64,000 nt of DNA. Source: Otis tarda (taxonomy: Eukaryota; Chordata; Aves; Otidiformes; Otididae). Positions 23,626 to 34,640 of the stretch are shown here, piece by piece. The notes below the pieces were generated by a model. The model saw only the letters and a list, made by a program, of their open reading frames with translations, made no database searches and had not been told where the DNA came from. The stretch is from assembly GCA_026413225.1 (NCBI GenBank), contig CM048591.1, forward strand, positions 5,657,001 through 5,721,000, read 5' to 3'. Within the stretch, counting starts at the first letter, position 1. Each line of letters begins with the position of its first letter. The translations under genes were made by a program, and so were the position numbers.

Positions 23626-25142
23626 TCTTTTGTACTTGCAAAGAAAGTGATTCCTTTGCAAACATAAATTTCTTCCCTGCCATAGGATGTGGTCACCACC
23701 TTAATCAGCACCTGAATCTGAATGAAAGAGTCACTTCTAGCACAGTTTCTGTATAGACATTTTTTAACACAACCAGCATCCAGATCTAAACTAGGATGGA
23801 CAGGAGCCATGTCTGCCATCTGGCAGCCATGCTGTGGGCTATGTGTAACAAGTTGGTGGTGCCAGACCTCTTTCTTACAGACAGATGTGCACCTTCCACT
23901 GACATTCATGGCTGGCATCAGGCACCAGCCACAACAGACAGGCCAATCACTGACCTGGCATGAAGAGTGAGATATTCTCTGAGCTATACAGGCATATCCT
24001 GTTATAATTTTCTGCACAAAAGGAGAGAATAAGGAAGGGTGGGATGTCTTGCTGACACAGGAACATAGAGCATATCAGTATGGAGTCAACAAGTGGTTTC
24101 CAGTTGGCTTCAGGACTAAGTTTCCACCCACAGTCATATTATGTGACAAACAGTTGTCAAATACTGCTAACTAGACTATTCACCTAGCTGATGGATTAAG
24201 TTTATCCCACTTCTCTCATTCCCTTTTTAGTTTTCAGATCATCACGTTTCTGCCTAAGTGATAACCATCAACAGATGGATGGAGGGTGCAGCAGGGCTTT
24301 GCAATAGAGTGCATTTGCTTCCCGACTTCCCTGTGCAAGTTTTCGTGATCTCACTTCCTGATGGTAATGTTTTCCTTCTAAAACCTGATTTCGAGGCTGT
24401 GTAGGTTTTTAAAGAACTGAATTTTTTTTTCCTTTTCTTTTTCTTTTTTTTTTTCCTTCTTCTTTTTCCCTTCCTTATGCAAGCTTGTCCTACTTATCTA
24501 GGATAGATCAGAGTAATGGACAGAATTGAGCATATAATTGCTACGCACTGTCAATAGGGTGTTAAAATTCATTACTATAAACTTGTGGTTCTTCGGCACA
24601 AGCTGCTGTAATACTGACTTTCAGCTTTAGTTCAGCCAAGAGCCTGCCCATCACAAGGGCACTTACAGCACTCTGCAAGAGTGATAGATATGCTGGACCA
24701 AGTCCATGCTGCACAGTGGAAAATGATGCAGAGGTATCTAAGCGAACTATAAATCCTTACACACATGAGAATGAAGCCCCTTATATGAGATTATGTGTTG
24801 TAATTGTATAAAGCATTATGTATTTTGAGAGATTAGGGATGATTAGCTCAGGGACAGCACTGGACTGACAGATCTGTCATGTTGTGGAGACACTATTAGT
24901 GCACAATAATGTTGTGTGCTATAGGTAAAGATGATAGGTGGACTCAAACATCACATTACTGCTTTAATCTAGGAGTGAAAAAAAAGTAGTCTGTGAATTT
25001 AATCCAACCCAGGCAAAGCTTAAAAGGTTGAGTATGCCACTGCATACACTTTTTCCTCAGGGCAGACGATAGTAAAGCACAACCATGGCAAGATACTCCT
25101 GTGAATAAGCTCCTAGAAAGCTCTACAATGCAAAGCAAGGTC
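23626..25142. other. non-coding DNA with a polypyrimidine tract
   Basis: No gene is recognised. The 147-codon minus-strand frame (23574-24017) partly crosses the AT repeat and shows no family signature. An uninterrupted pyrimidine run lies at 24422-24476. Confidence 0.55.
24422..24476 (+). repeat. 55-base uninterrupted polypyrimidine tract
   Basis: Only C and T occur from 24422 to 24476, mostly T with CC and single C interruptions. It is a candidate for triplex (H-DNA) formation or simply a decayed poly-T. Confidence 0.9.
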
Positions 25143-25448
25143 AAGATGGGGAGAGGCTTTTCAGTAGGGCCTGTTGTGATAGGATGAGGAGTAACGGTTT
25201 TAAAATAGAGGGAGGTAGATTTAGATTGGATATTAGGAAAAAAATTTTTACAATGCGAGTTGTAGAACATTGGAACAGGTTGCCCAGAGATGTGGTGGAT
25301 GCCCCATCCCTGGAAACGTTCAAGGCCAGGTTGGATGAGGCTCTGAGCAACCTGATCTAGTCAGGGATGTCCCTGCTTCTTGCAGGAGAGGTTGGACTAG
25401 TAGGCCTTTGAAGGTCCCTTCCAAGCCTAACCATTCTATGACTCTATA
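25143..25448 (+). mobile_element. CR1 LINE 3' end with intact terminal ORF2 frame
   Basis: It begins at AGATGGGGAGAGGC and keeps an unbroken frame of 72 codons including the stop (25145-25360). That frame reads from [15 protein letters not shown] through [20 protein letters not shown] to [11 protein letters not shown] and TAG, the canonical CR1 ORF2 terminus. The 3' UTR follows and ends in CATTCTATGACTCTATAAG. It is very similar to the corresponding part of the 22080 copy (same [11 protein letters not shown] variant), so both likely derive from one subfamily. It is 5'-truncated and non-autonomous. Confidence 0.95.
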
Positions 25449-26021
25449 AGATACCAGTCCATAAGGCATAGAAAAAAAAATTAAGAGGACACTCAATGTT
25501 AGATGGAAAATGAGAAGGAATTTTCTAACTGCTGACTAGCACAATCAGATAAGAAGATTATTGCACTCCAAATAAGTGAGATGGATGCTTACATAAGGTA
25601 GCTATCAGCTATCCTTCAGATTAAACAAAAGATGAGAAGAATGCATTTTACTTTCAGATACAAAGTGCTAACAGTATTAACTTACTGGGGAACCCAGAGC
25701 AGAGCTGCACTGTGTTAGATTGAAGCTAACAGAGACAGAATTGAGAGAAATCTGAACATAAACATATAAATCAGGGATTACGTCAAGTTGAAATGATGAT
25801 AAATATGTCATTTCCTGAGGATTTCCACTGGACAACGTTAAGTTTGAGATTTAGGGAGCATGTAATAGGTTAAAATTAAAAGATAGCAGTCTTGAAAACG
25901 GACTGTATCCTGGGGGCATGGAAGAAGTGTTGGCTTTTTTTTCTTACTACTGCTGAAGCACCATCACCACCCAGAGCGCAGAAGAGTGCTTGCCCTCAGT
26001 GCAGGCTTCTACAGGTGTGTT

Positions 26022-26037
26022 TCATCAGAGGGCAGCT
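26022..26037 (+). promoter_or_regulatory. possible CTCF-binding motif
   Basis: TCATCAGAGGGCAGCT closely matches the remembered CTCF core CCA(C)CAGAGGGCAG, with two pyrimidine substitutions. No position-matrix score was computed; binding is inferred. Confidence 0.35.
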
Positions 26038-27315
26038 GTGCTATATGAAAGTCAAAATGAACCAGGGACCAGGGTGTCTTTTCCAGTACAGCTGAACCTT
26101 AGCCGTGGTCACACAGACAGTTTGGTTGGGAGACGGCTGCTCAGCTACATGATCGCTTCTTTCTTCGTGCTGAGAAATGAATGACAAGCTCAATACAAGT
26201 GACAGCCAGAAATATCTTCCTCCTGTGGAAGTCAACATGATATAAAGATATCTAATGTTAGTGTGATAACTAGTTCTTAACCTCTACCTCTATTGAAAGC
26301 AGCTTCCCAGGCAGTAATTATTTTGTAATATGGAAGGGGGAGAGGAAAATACAGGGGAAAAAAACCAAAACACCCCAAAGCCCCTTCACCAGCTGCCTTT
26401 CTTGGTTAAGAGAGAACTGTAGAGCGTGAAGAACACTGCAAACATGCGTACACAGAGGTAACGTTTCCCATCTATAAGGCTTTAGAGGTCTGCAGGAATC
26501 TTTAACATCTTTTCTTTTGCTGTATCTTCACTCAATAGTAAGCTTAAATTTTTAAAAGGTAATGCAAATTTAGATAGACAAACATTTTCTTCTAATTTGA
26601 ACAGTACTATACACTAAATCCTCAGGAATTTGATGCAGCAACAGAGAGGGTTTTGGAGCTCGTCCAACTCAGAAAGCTTTAAATTAGCCCTGTGATAGCA
26701 GGGGTCTAGAGATCACAATACTCTGGGGTGTTTCCTTGAAGGAAATTCTTATTAGTTTAACTATTTTTAATTTGAATGGATTAATGGCAGTCTGAAGGGG
26801 GTACTCCCAACAACACCTCTGGCTGCTTGAAAAGGTGGTGAAGCTACCATGCCTGTTCAGGGCTACCAAGAGAAAGAAATCTTCACCACTCATGCCTTCA
26901 TGGCGATGGGCACCAGTTTTGCTTCAGCTCTGGTGTGGTGTAAAAGGGCCTGGCAATGTACCGCAGATACCATCTTTTCTTTCTCATTGTTATTTCTGAA
27001 TTGAAATGGCTTCCATTAACATATAATTTCATTGCAGAATGAAACAGAAAAAGAGCACTGGAGAAGACAAATGGTCTATGAAGAAGTACAGGAACGTTTT
27101 TACAAATACACCCCCATCATGACACTCCTTCAATTTATATTGACAGTGAATGAAACCAGTCTGTGAGAAGTACATTACGAGGGACAGAACAGATGGAGAA
27201 CACTAGATAGATCATCTGGCACAATTCCCAGTGTGGGATTGCTCCCTTAGGTTCATTTGCTAACATTTTGTCCAGTCTTGTATGATTCAATGAGAAAACA
27301 GAGCTAAAAACAAAC

Positions 27316-27374
27316 AAAGAAAAAAGAAAAAAAAAAGGGGGAAAAAAGAAAAAAGAAAAAAAGGAGAAAAAAGA
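27316..27374 (+). repeat. 59-base uninterrupted polypurine tract
   Basis: Only A and G occur from 27316 to 27374, made of GAAAAAA-like units around a GGGGG core. It is partly mirror-symmetric, as in H-DNA-forming tracts. Confidence 0.9.
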
Positions 27375-27991
27375 TAAAGCTAGAAAAAGTAAGAATAGAA
27401 GAGTAGCAGCTAAAGCAAATATTTAAAAAATATAAATTATTCTTTAGCAAACAGAAAAGTTTCAACATTTTCTTTTGTCATTTCAGCCAAAACATGTCTT
27501 GTAATGAATATCGACTTCATTTTAAATGTTATATTCAGAATTTGATGTTTATTTAATTATGGCAGGTCTAGTCAGAGTGGAAAAACAAGAATCATCCATC
27601 ATGACTGATTTCCCATATTTCCCCCCACCCAAAATATCAAGACAAAATTGAAGTTCAAAAACGTTGACATCCCACCCTGAAAAAAAATCTTTGTAAAGTC
27701 AATGGACATGAGAATGCAATTCATTTGAAAACATGGATCTTCTTCAGAAAGTTACAAATGTACTCCACTTCACCTTCAGTGAAGATGTCTGAAGTTAGGA
27801 AAGGCAAGTTCCAGTTCAGTTTAAGGTGTGTCATGGACTGAACTAGCCAGGAACAGGAGAACAGGATCTCCAGAACCTCAAATGTGAGTATGCGTTTTCA
27901 CTGCCTTTAAGGATTTTGGGAAGGTATAACAGATAAAAGAATAACTGTTCTGGAATCCTTCCATGCATACAATTCCTAAACTACCTTGTAG

Positions 27992-28073
27992 TTGGACTAA
28001 TTGACGGTTGGACTAGATGATCTTATAGGTCCCATCCAACCATGTGATTCTATGATTCTATGTGATTCTATAA
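27992..28073 (+). mobile_element. CR1 3' tail, diverged
   Basis: GGTTGGACTAGATGATCTTA followed by TAGGTCCCATCCAACCATGT and then GATTCTATGATTCTATGTGA is a CR1 3' end with a slightly different 3' repeat unit. A partial second GTTGGACTA lies just upstream (from 27992). Confidence 0.8.
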
Positions 28074-28258
28074 TTAACTGCTGCTATAAGTAACAGGAGG
28101 TCATTCTGGACTTCATAAAGTATCAGTACATTTAAAAGCTATGATTCTTTTTTTTTTTAATTATTCATGATGTTTTCTATACTTTACTCATAACTTCATT
28201 AACAGTGCAAAAAGTGTCAAATGTGTTAGTAGGGCATGGAAGTAGATAACCTACTCAA
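28074..28258. other. short unique spacer
   Basis: AT-rich spacer between a CR1 tail and the second LTR, with a T10 run near 28148. Confidence 0.6.
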
Positions 28259-28263
28259 GCATG
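28259..28263. repeat. target-site duplication GCATG, left copy
   Basis: GCATG immediately precedes the LTR terminus TGCTGTGGTTTAG and recurs at 28843-28847. Confidence 0.8.
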
Positions 28264-28842
28264 TGCTGTGGTTTAGCCCTAGTCACTGCACAGTTTCTTG
28301 CTCATCCTCCTCCTCCCAAGCGGGATGGGGGAAAGTATTGGGAAGAAAAGAAAGCTCGTGGTTTGAGATGAAGACAGTTTACTAGAATAGCAAAGGAAAA
28401 CTACAAAAATAACAAAATATAAGGGTACTAAAATATATAAAATGAACAATGCATGATTTCTCACCACCCAATGTCCCAATGACTGATACAGACCGTCCTG
28501 AGCAGCAACCACAGAAATGAAACCAAGCAGCAAGAGAAGGAATGAGAGAGAGCCAGTAAGGTAGAGAGAGCAATGCCAGCGAGTGAGATTACTCCCCCGG
28601 CCAACCGCCACTGATACACTGAGCGTGGAATACTCTCTTTGGCCAGTTTGGGTCAGTTGTTCTGTCTTTCTCCCAGCTCCCTGTATCTGTACATTAGTGA
28701 GACCTGGGAAGCTGGACAGTGTCCTTGGTCTCATTAACAACTCATAACACCAGTGTGTTTGTCAACATTCTTCACATTCAAAATCTAAAACATATCAGCT
28801 ACTGAGAGGCAAATTAACTCCATCCCTACCAAAACCAAGACA
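28264..28842 (-). mobile_element. second solo LTR, related ERVL-like subfamily
   Basis: The 579-bp element starts TGCTGTGGTTTAGCCCTAG and ends CCAAAACCAAGACA on the plus strand, with exact GCATG duplications on both sides. Sense is the minus strand. The two ends and several internal blocks can be aligned with the LTR at 1991-2579: GGGATGGGG, the GACAGTTTA block near the poly(A) signal, and the minus-strand block reading CTGACCC-AACTG-CCAAAG. The middle is quite different, so it is a related but distinct subfamily, and more decayed. No gag, pol or env sequence is adjacent. The 153-codon minus-strand open frame (28279-28740) lies wholly inside the LTR and has no retroviral similarity I can see, so I treat it as chance. 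Confidence 0.85.
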
Positions 28843-28847
28843 GCATG
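28843..28847. repeat. target-site duplication GCATG, right copy
   Basis: Exact repeat of 28259-28263 after the LTR end AAGACA. Confidence 0.8.
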
Positions 28848-29479
28848 TTGTAAGCTCTTTGAGGACAAGAAAAGCTTTATGTTTGCTTAAGCTCCATTCC
28901 GTTCATCCACTTTTAGGGAAAGATTAGGAGCAAGTTTAGGTCACAGAAGCAGATGTCCTTTGCTAAGTGGACAGCCGTAGGTGAGGGCTGCAGAGAATGC
29001 AGTACTTGGCTTCTACCTAGACACTAGCATGTCCTTAAACAGCCTATTCACATAATTTTGCTGTTTCCAAGGCCTTGTGACCCATTTCTGGGACTGAGTT
29101 GATGTTGGCAACTCCAAACCAGGACATTCAGCAAACTCCAGGCTCAGCAGCAAGTCAGAGATGAGCAAAGCTGCTTCCTGCACATCCTGAAGTGCAAGGC
29201 TAAGAAGGCACAGAACCTCCACACAATTTAATTTTAAACCATTTGATTGTACATTTAATTCTTTACAGCAAGGATGTGTGCAATCATCATCACACAGCAC
29301 GAATATTAAGGTCAGATGCAATTTCTTGCTGTTAGAGTAGGAGCTGGCTTACTCACAGCTCACCTACTTTTCTGGACCTGATTACAGCAATTACCAGAAA
29401 ATCCAAAGCTCTCTTACAGCCCAGTTCCTGCATTAGCTTCTCAAGAAAGAAGGCTGCTAAGGTGCTCCACCCCATCAAT

Positions 29480-29730
29480 TATAATTAGCCATCTCTTTTC
29501 TTCCAGTGGTTTGTACAAACTGGAATTTGTTACAGTGCTGATTCATAATGCTAATTGCAAAGCTAATTTTACCTGGGCAGACTTCTTAGCCATTGGCATT
29601 AAATGAGAATTATTATTACTTTTCCACCCCTGTAACTGAAATTAAGTGTTTTGTGAAGTTTTGCTCTACCACACAACACATTCTCTAGGCAACAATTAAA
29701 TCTGGGAGTTTGAGCTGTGAGTTGCTTTAC
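29480..29730. promoter_or_regulatory. candidate conserved non-coding element
   Basis: It is dense in homeodomain-type TAAT/ATTA cores (ATTATAATTAGCC, TAATGCTAATTGCAAAGC, CTAATTTTACC, CATTAAATGAGAATTATTAT) within non-repetitive sequence. The texture resembles a vertebrate enhancer. It is inferred by eye. Confidence 0.35.
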
Positions 29731-30458
29731 TTTCCCACACATCTGTATCTGTTTCTGTCAGACTGAAAGCTCTCAAAGGCAGAGATCTTGGTTAGGATTA
29801 TCTGGCAAAAACTTCAATTTATTTGGCTCAGAATAGACTCCCTAGGGTTTTGGGATTTATTTTTCCTAAGCTAAGTTTATATTTTCCACCATGGAATTTA
29901 TAATTTAAGCAATGCATTGGTTGAATTATTCTTATTAAATAAGACTAATACAGTGTATTCCTCATAGAGGTCAGGTAATGTTGTATCACTATGATCTCTG
30001 CCATAACTGGATTTCAGAGTACTCTAATAAATTAAAGGAAGTTAAAAGAAGGTAATTCAAGCTGATGAAATTACCTTAGGCTTTCCTGAAAGACTGGGCT
30101 TTAGAATACTTGAAAGCAATCATGCCACCACTGAAACTTTATTTTAATATGAAGCAGCCACTAGACTGATCCAGGATCACTGCTGCTTGAACTCCCTATT
30201 CCTCAACAGAGAATTTAAAAAACATAAGAGAAAAACACAAAAGAAAATTAAAAGAAAACTGAAAGGTTTATAATAGAGGAGGATGTTTTGTGTGGGTTTT
30301 TTTGGAATGATGTAGTTTGATTGTTGTACTGATCACATCTCTTGCATAGACCTACTGCCTCAAATATAGTATTTTCCTTTCCAGCTATGGTTTGGGGCTT
30401 TTTTCCCCCAAATCTCCATTCCATTGTTCATGGAACTAACACCGAGGAAAACAGACAA

Positions 30459-30521
30459 ACAATAAACAAACTAACTAACTAACAAAAAAACAAACCAAAC
30501 AAACCAAAAAACAGAAAACAA
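30459..30521. repeat. A-rich (CAAA)/(CTAA) simple sequence
   Basis: Runs of ACAAAC, CTAACTAACTAAC and AACAAACCAAAC units. Confidence 0.85.
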
Positions 30522-32139
30522 GATTTTATACTTGTTTCTCCAAATGTAAATGTTAAATTTTCATTTAACATTAAAATAACTAGTTGGATATCCAATTTTA
30601 TGTCACATTTTATATCAAATTACTTATCACAGAAGACTTCTGACAAAACTGGCTTGTTGCTAACTGTGTAGTGATTAAACGTACAGGAGTTTGAAATCTT
30701 AGTCTAATTTATTGTTATTACTTACCTCAACAGGTATGGGTATATCGATACAGGTGATCAATAGGCAGATCAACATAGCCAGCCCTACTTGTAAACGACT
30801 ATTTTACGTAGTTTCTGAACCATTCAGATATGAACCAGCTCTAGTCTAAAAGTTGTGTACACAGCCATTTAAGAGACAACACATTTTAGCTCAAGCTCAA
30901 GACTGGCTTCTGTACTGCAAATGTCTCAGAGATGCAGATGCCTGCCTCGGTGCATCTGGGGAGAAGACATTCAGCTGCCTAGATTAAGTGGTAAAGATAA
31001 GCTCTGTGTCAGTAAGGCACCAGGACCAACCGTTCTGGCTGACTGCCTTGAAGGAGAGCTCTTTCAAGGAAGCTGCAGCCACATTTTGTCACCGAGATTA
31101 TTGTCTGCAGTCACTAGAAACCTTTCAACGTAGAGAAAGTCACATCTCCTTTCTGAATGGAACAGATTTTCATTTTCTCATTCACCACCCCTAACTACTT
31201 TTACATATTCACATATGTATATATATTTATATATTTGTATGCCCAGTGGATTTAATTAATTTAATTTAAGCACCTAGGCTGTGCTTTTTTGGGGGTGACA
31301 CTTAGTGAAATAATCTCTAAAAGAGGTGTTGAGTTTCCCAGATCAGTAAATGGGAAGAAGAAAATGTCTACTGGAGACCTCCAGTTGGAAACCTATCTAC
31401 CAAAGGCTGACTATTTGAATTTAGAAGATAGTATCTTATTCAGGTATCGATAAAGTGGAGGTCAAAATGTGCCCCATTTCCTATGGATGCAGACTGTAAG
31501 CTCTGTACCTGCAGAGAGTGTTCCAGCCTTTCTAGTGGTAGGGTTTTTAGAAAGTCCTTATCAGTGTACTCATTTTGCATATCTGGTGCTCTTCCTTAAG
31601 CCCTCTTTACATTCAAATATGAATGCTGGGAATTTCTGCTACTCCATCTACAAAGTACTCCTTAAACTGGCTTTTCTTTCCAAAGCCAGACAATTCCTAG
31701 TTAAACAAAAGACCTAAGCAGCTAATAGCTTCAACTGCCACCATTTTAGAAAAGGGAATACCACTTTTAATAACACGATTTGTGGTTATTCAGTGGTGAA
31801 CAGAATCGATTTCTCTCTGTGTGCAACCAATTAAAAATTTGTATGTCCAACTTGTTGATTTTTGCTGTAGTGTCTTTGAAGTAATTCAATGTTTACTTAC
31901 AGATGAGAGATCAAGATGACAAAAAAAACAACAACCCTCCTATGAGAGGAAGATAAGAGAAGCCTTTCCTGAGAGATTTCTGACCAGTTGGAGAAGAACT
32001 TTGAGTTGTATTGAATTTTTACTATATTTTGATTCTTATTACCTAGGTAAAATATCCAAGGTTGCAAAATCAAACAAAACAACACTCCAAATTTATTTGT
32101 ACAATGGTATTTTAAGTAGAGAGAAAAGAAATATGAAGG

Positions 32140-32208
32140 CCTTTTTTTTTCCCTTTTCCTTTTCTTTTTCTTTTCTCTTTTTCTCATTCTTTTTTTCTTT
32201 TTCTTTTC
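32140..32208 (+). repeat. polypyrimidine tract ending in a splice-acceptor-like CAG
   Basis: C and T only from 32140 to 32185, one A at 32186, then C and T again to 32208, followed by AG. Together this gives TTTCTTTTTCTTTTCAG, which looks like a strong 3' splice acceptor. No convincing exon follows, so I treat it as a low-complexity tract. Confidence 0.85.
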
Positions 32209-34430
32209 AGAACATCATATTGACTGAAAGGAATGCTCATATACATACTGTTTCCTTTGTAATTAATATTTCAGTAAAGAAGAGATGTATCAACACATTC
32301 TCAAACAGTTAAAAGTTCCCCGTAAAAATTATTTGTAACTGGAATTCAGGTTTGAAAATTTTACTTAGATATATTTGTTTGGAGGCTGGTCTCTGTAGCC
32401 TTTATGTGTATTCAATAAAGAGAAAGAATTCACAGTGCAATTCGAAGACCCTAAATTAGACTCTTGCTACCCATCATATATCTATGAAGCCTATGGTTAC
32501 TACACATCTAAAACAAACACACAAATTAGGTGCCTAGAATTAAATGCTTTAAGTTTTCATCATACTTGCTTAAATATGATTATAATTTACAATATGTCAG
32601 TTGATTTTATATTATTTTAACCATTGTATTATGGCCTAAGATACACTAGATATTGTATCAAAAGATGTTTCTTATGAGGATTTATAAGGCCAAAGGCCAA
32701 ATGTAAATTACTTTAGCCACTGGAAAACATGAGAATTGCTTTGATTTGCAAGGTTTGTAAATGTACAAAGCCAGAGAGAATGTAATTTATACTTAAGTGA
32801 TGGATCTAAAGAGTGCTGTGAACATGGGTCTAATAGCTAATGATGATAAAGAATTCAGAGAAATATTCACATCATCAGAAGGATTTAATAGATTTCACCC
32901 GGTCCTCGTTCTCATCTCATGTAAAACTCATTTACTAAAGGCTTTAAGTGTGAAATTGCTTGTTTTCTAAATAATGAGGATACAAGATCAAACTATTTCA
33001 TACGATGTAGTATTGAAGCAAGAAAGAATGTACCTCAAAATGAAAAACAAGAGTAAAATAATTAATTACAGTTTTCCAATCTTCACAAAAAAAAAAGCTT
33101 TAAATAAATAGATTAATTCAAACTTTGTATATGAGAAAAATACATCTAGATAACAAAAATGTCAGGCTTCAATGTTTTTACAAATGTAATGCAAAAGCTT
33201 TCTGAAATTTGCTGCACAACAGCTCATAGTTCTGGGTTTTGCCCTATATTGGAGAATCCTGTGGTTTCAAACATTCAAAGCGGGGAAAATCAAGTATGAA
33301 GTGACTGTACACTGAAACAATGTGAAAAAAAGGAACATCAGAACTTTGAGTGTTTATGGCTTTAATTTATTGGACCAGTTACATTGACATTAACTGTGTC
33401 CATTTTTCCAAGTCAGCACAGAATCCCTGAGGTGCGTGGTCCCATATTTCTTACTATGCTCTCCATTCATCCATTTTCTTTCTATTACTCCTTCAGATTA
33501 GAACAGGAACCCTAACTGTAGCTGAAAACCAGAAGCGCAAAGCAGCTGACATAGCCATAAAAGGTGTATGAATTTTAAGAAAACCTGCAGTAAACTGAGC
33601 TGAACTTGGAGATCCTGCCAACCTACTATTATTTCGCCAAAGGTACAATGCTTTATGTTCCATGCTATACATACACACACATAAGGCTTTATTTTGTTAG
33701 TTATTGGATTGACATGCCATACACTGATTTGGTAGAATAGCAAGCTTGGATGAGATTCAATCCCAGATTGAGACATTTTCCTGTAAATGTCTGCCCCAAG
33801 GTTACATGGGGACTTACGTTCTAAGCCCGCATTGTTGCCAGCATGTAACACCTTCATGTCACTTCAGTTTCCATATAACAAGACGTTTTCACATTTGTTT
33901 CTGTCCTATATGCTAGTCTACACTGAGAAGGTTATCAAATGTTCTCCAAGCCTTTGAAAACCAGCCCCACACTAAGTAGTTTTAATGCCTACAGTATTAC
34001 TGAATTGTTAACTCATCTGCTGGTTACTTTGGAGACAGCAGGTGCTTCAGAGAATGAGTGAATGGGTAAGCAGAGACTCATCCTTCATCCTTCCAGCATT
34101 TTCCTGAGCTGCTGTTTGTTAAATATACTTCTATATTTCACGTGTTGACAATTGTCTACTCACTGCCTTTTGGTGGTCTCAGGGAGTAAAAGGTTCTGCA
34201 TGCTCCTTTTTCACTGGCAAAATTACAGGGCTCCTTCCCCTGGAATTGCTCATCAGATCCTCACCAGCAATTTGATTAGCCTTTAATGAAACAGCCTGAC
34301 ATACACAACCTGGGACAGCCCAATACCCAACAGCCTAGAGAACACTTGTGATTACAACAGCATGATCACCTTGTACACATTTAGTAGTTTAACAAAATTT
34401 TCAGTTATTATCTTTTGTAATGAGAAATGC

Positions 34431-34640
34431 TGCTAGGCAAAGGCGGGTTCCACACTGCTCTGCAGGTTCCTTGTGGAAAAAGCTCTCCTATTAAATACAG
34501 CGTTTATGTTCCGCAGGAGGCCGCCGTGACCTGCAAATGTTTCAGCCCTCGGTGCCGGCGTCAGAGCTGCAATGAGATCCACTGTCAGCTCCTTCCCTGC
34601 ACCTCCTCATTCTGGGGCAGCATGGGGATGGAAATGCAAA
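34431..34640. other. GC-rich, CpG-containing patch
   Basis: It is locally much richer in G+C and CpG than its surroundings, around 34510-34560 (CCGCAGGAGGCCGCCGTGAC and CGGTGCCGGCGTC). TTTATGTTCCGCAG followed by GAGG could serve as a splice acceptor, and the plus frame 34427-34708 is open for 93 codons. I recognise no protein family, so exon status is unproven. Confidence 0.4.

Larger units (their letters stand above)
25449..27991. other. unique non-coding DNA with purine tract
   Basis: No gene is recognised. Two points stand out: a CTCF-like motif at 26022-26037 and an A/G-rich tract at 27316-27374. The open frames at 25892-26184 overlap one another and have no known domain. Confidence 0.55.
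28848..34430. other. unique non-coding DNA with simple repeats
   Basis: No gene is recognised. It contains a candidate conserved stretch (29480-29730), A-rich CAAA/CTAA simple sequence (30459-30521), TA-rich sequence (31205-31232) and a polypyrimidine tract (32140-32208). Open frames of about 100 codons at 29013-29321 and 32001-32312 have no recognisable domains, and the latter runs through the polypyrimidine tract. Confidence 0.55.

Noticed and set aside
23574..24017. 147-codon minus-strand frame and overlapping plus-strand frames
   Set aside because: It crosses an AT microsatellite, overlaps open frames on the other strand and shows no family motif.
28279..28740. 153-codon open frame on the minus strand
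   Set aside because: It lies wholly within the second LTR, has no recognisable domain, and LTR-internal frames of this size occur by chance.
1991..28842. The two LTRs as ends of one provirus
   Set aside because: They are 25.7 kb apart, too different from each other, each has its own flanking duplication, and no retroviral coding sequence lies between them.
32001..32312. 103-codon frame through a polypyrimidine tract, ending in an acceptor-like CAG
   Set aside because: The encoded segment is low-complexity Phe/Ser-rich sequence from the tract, and no downstream exon is recognisable.
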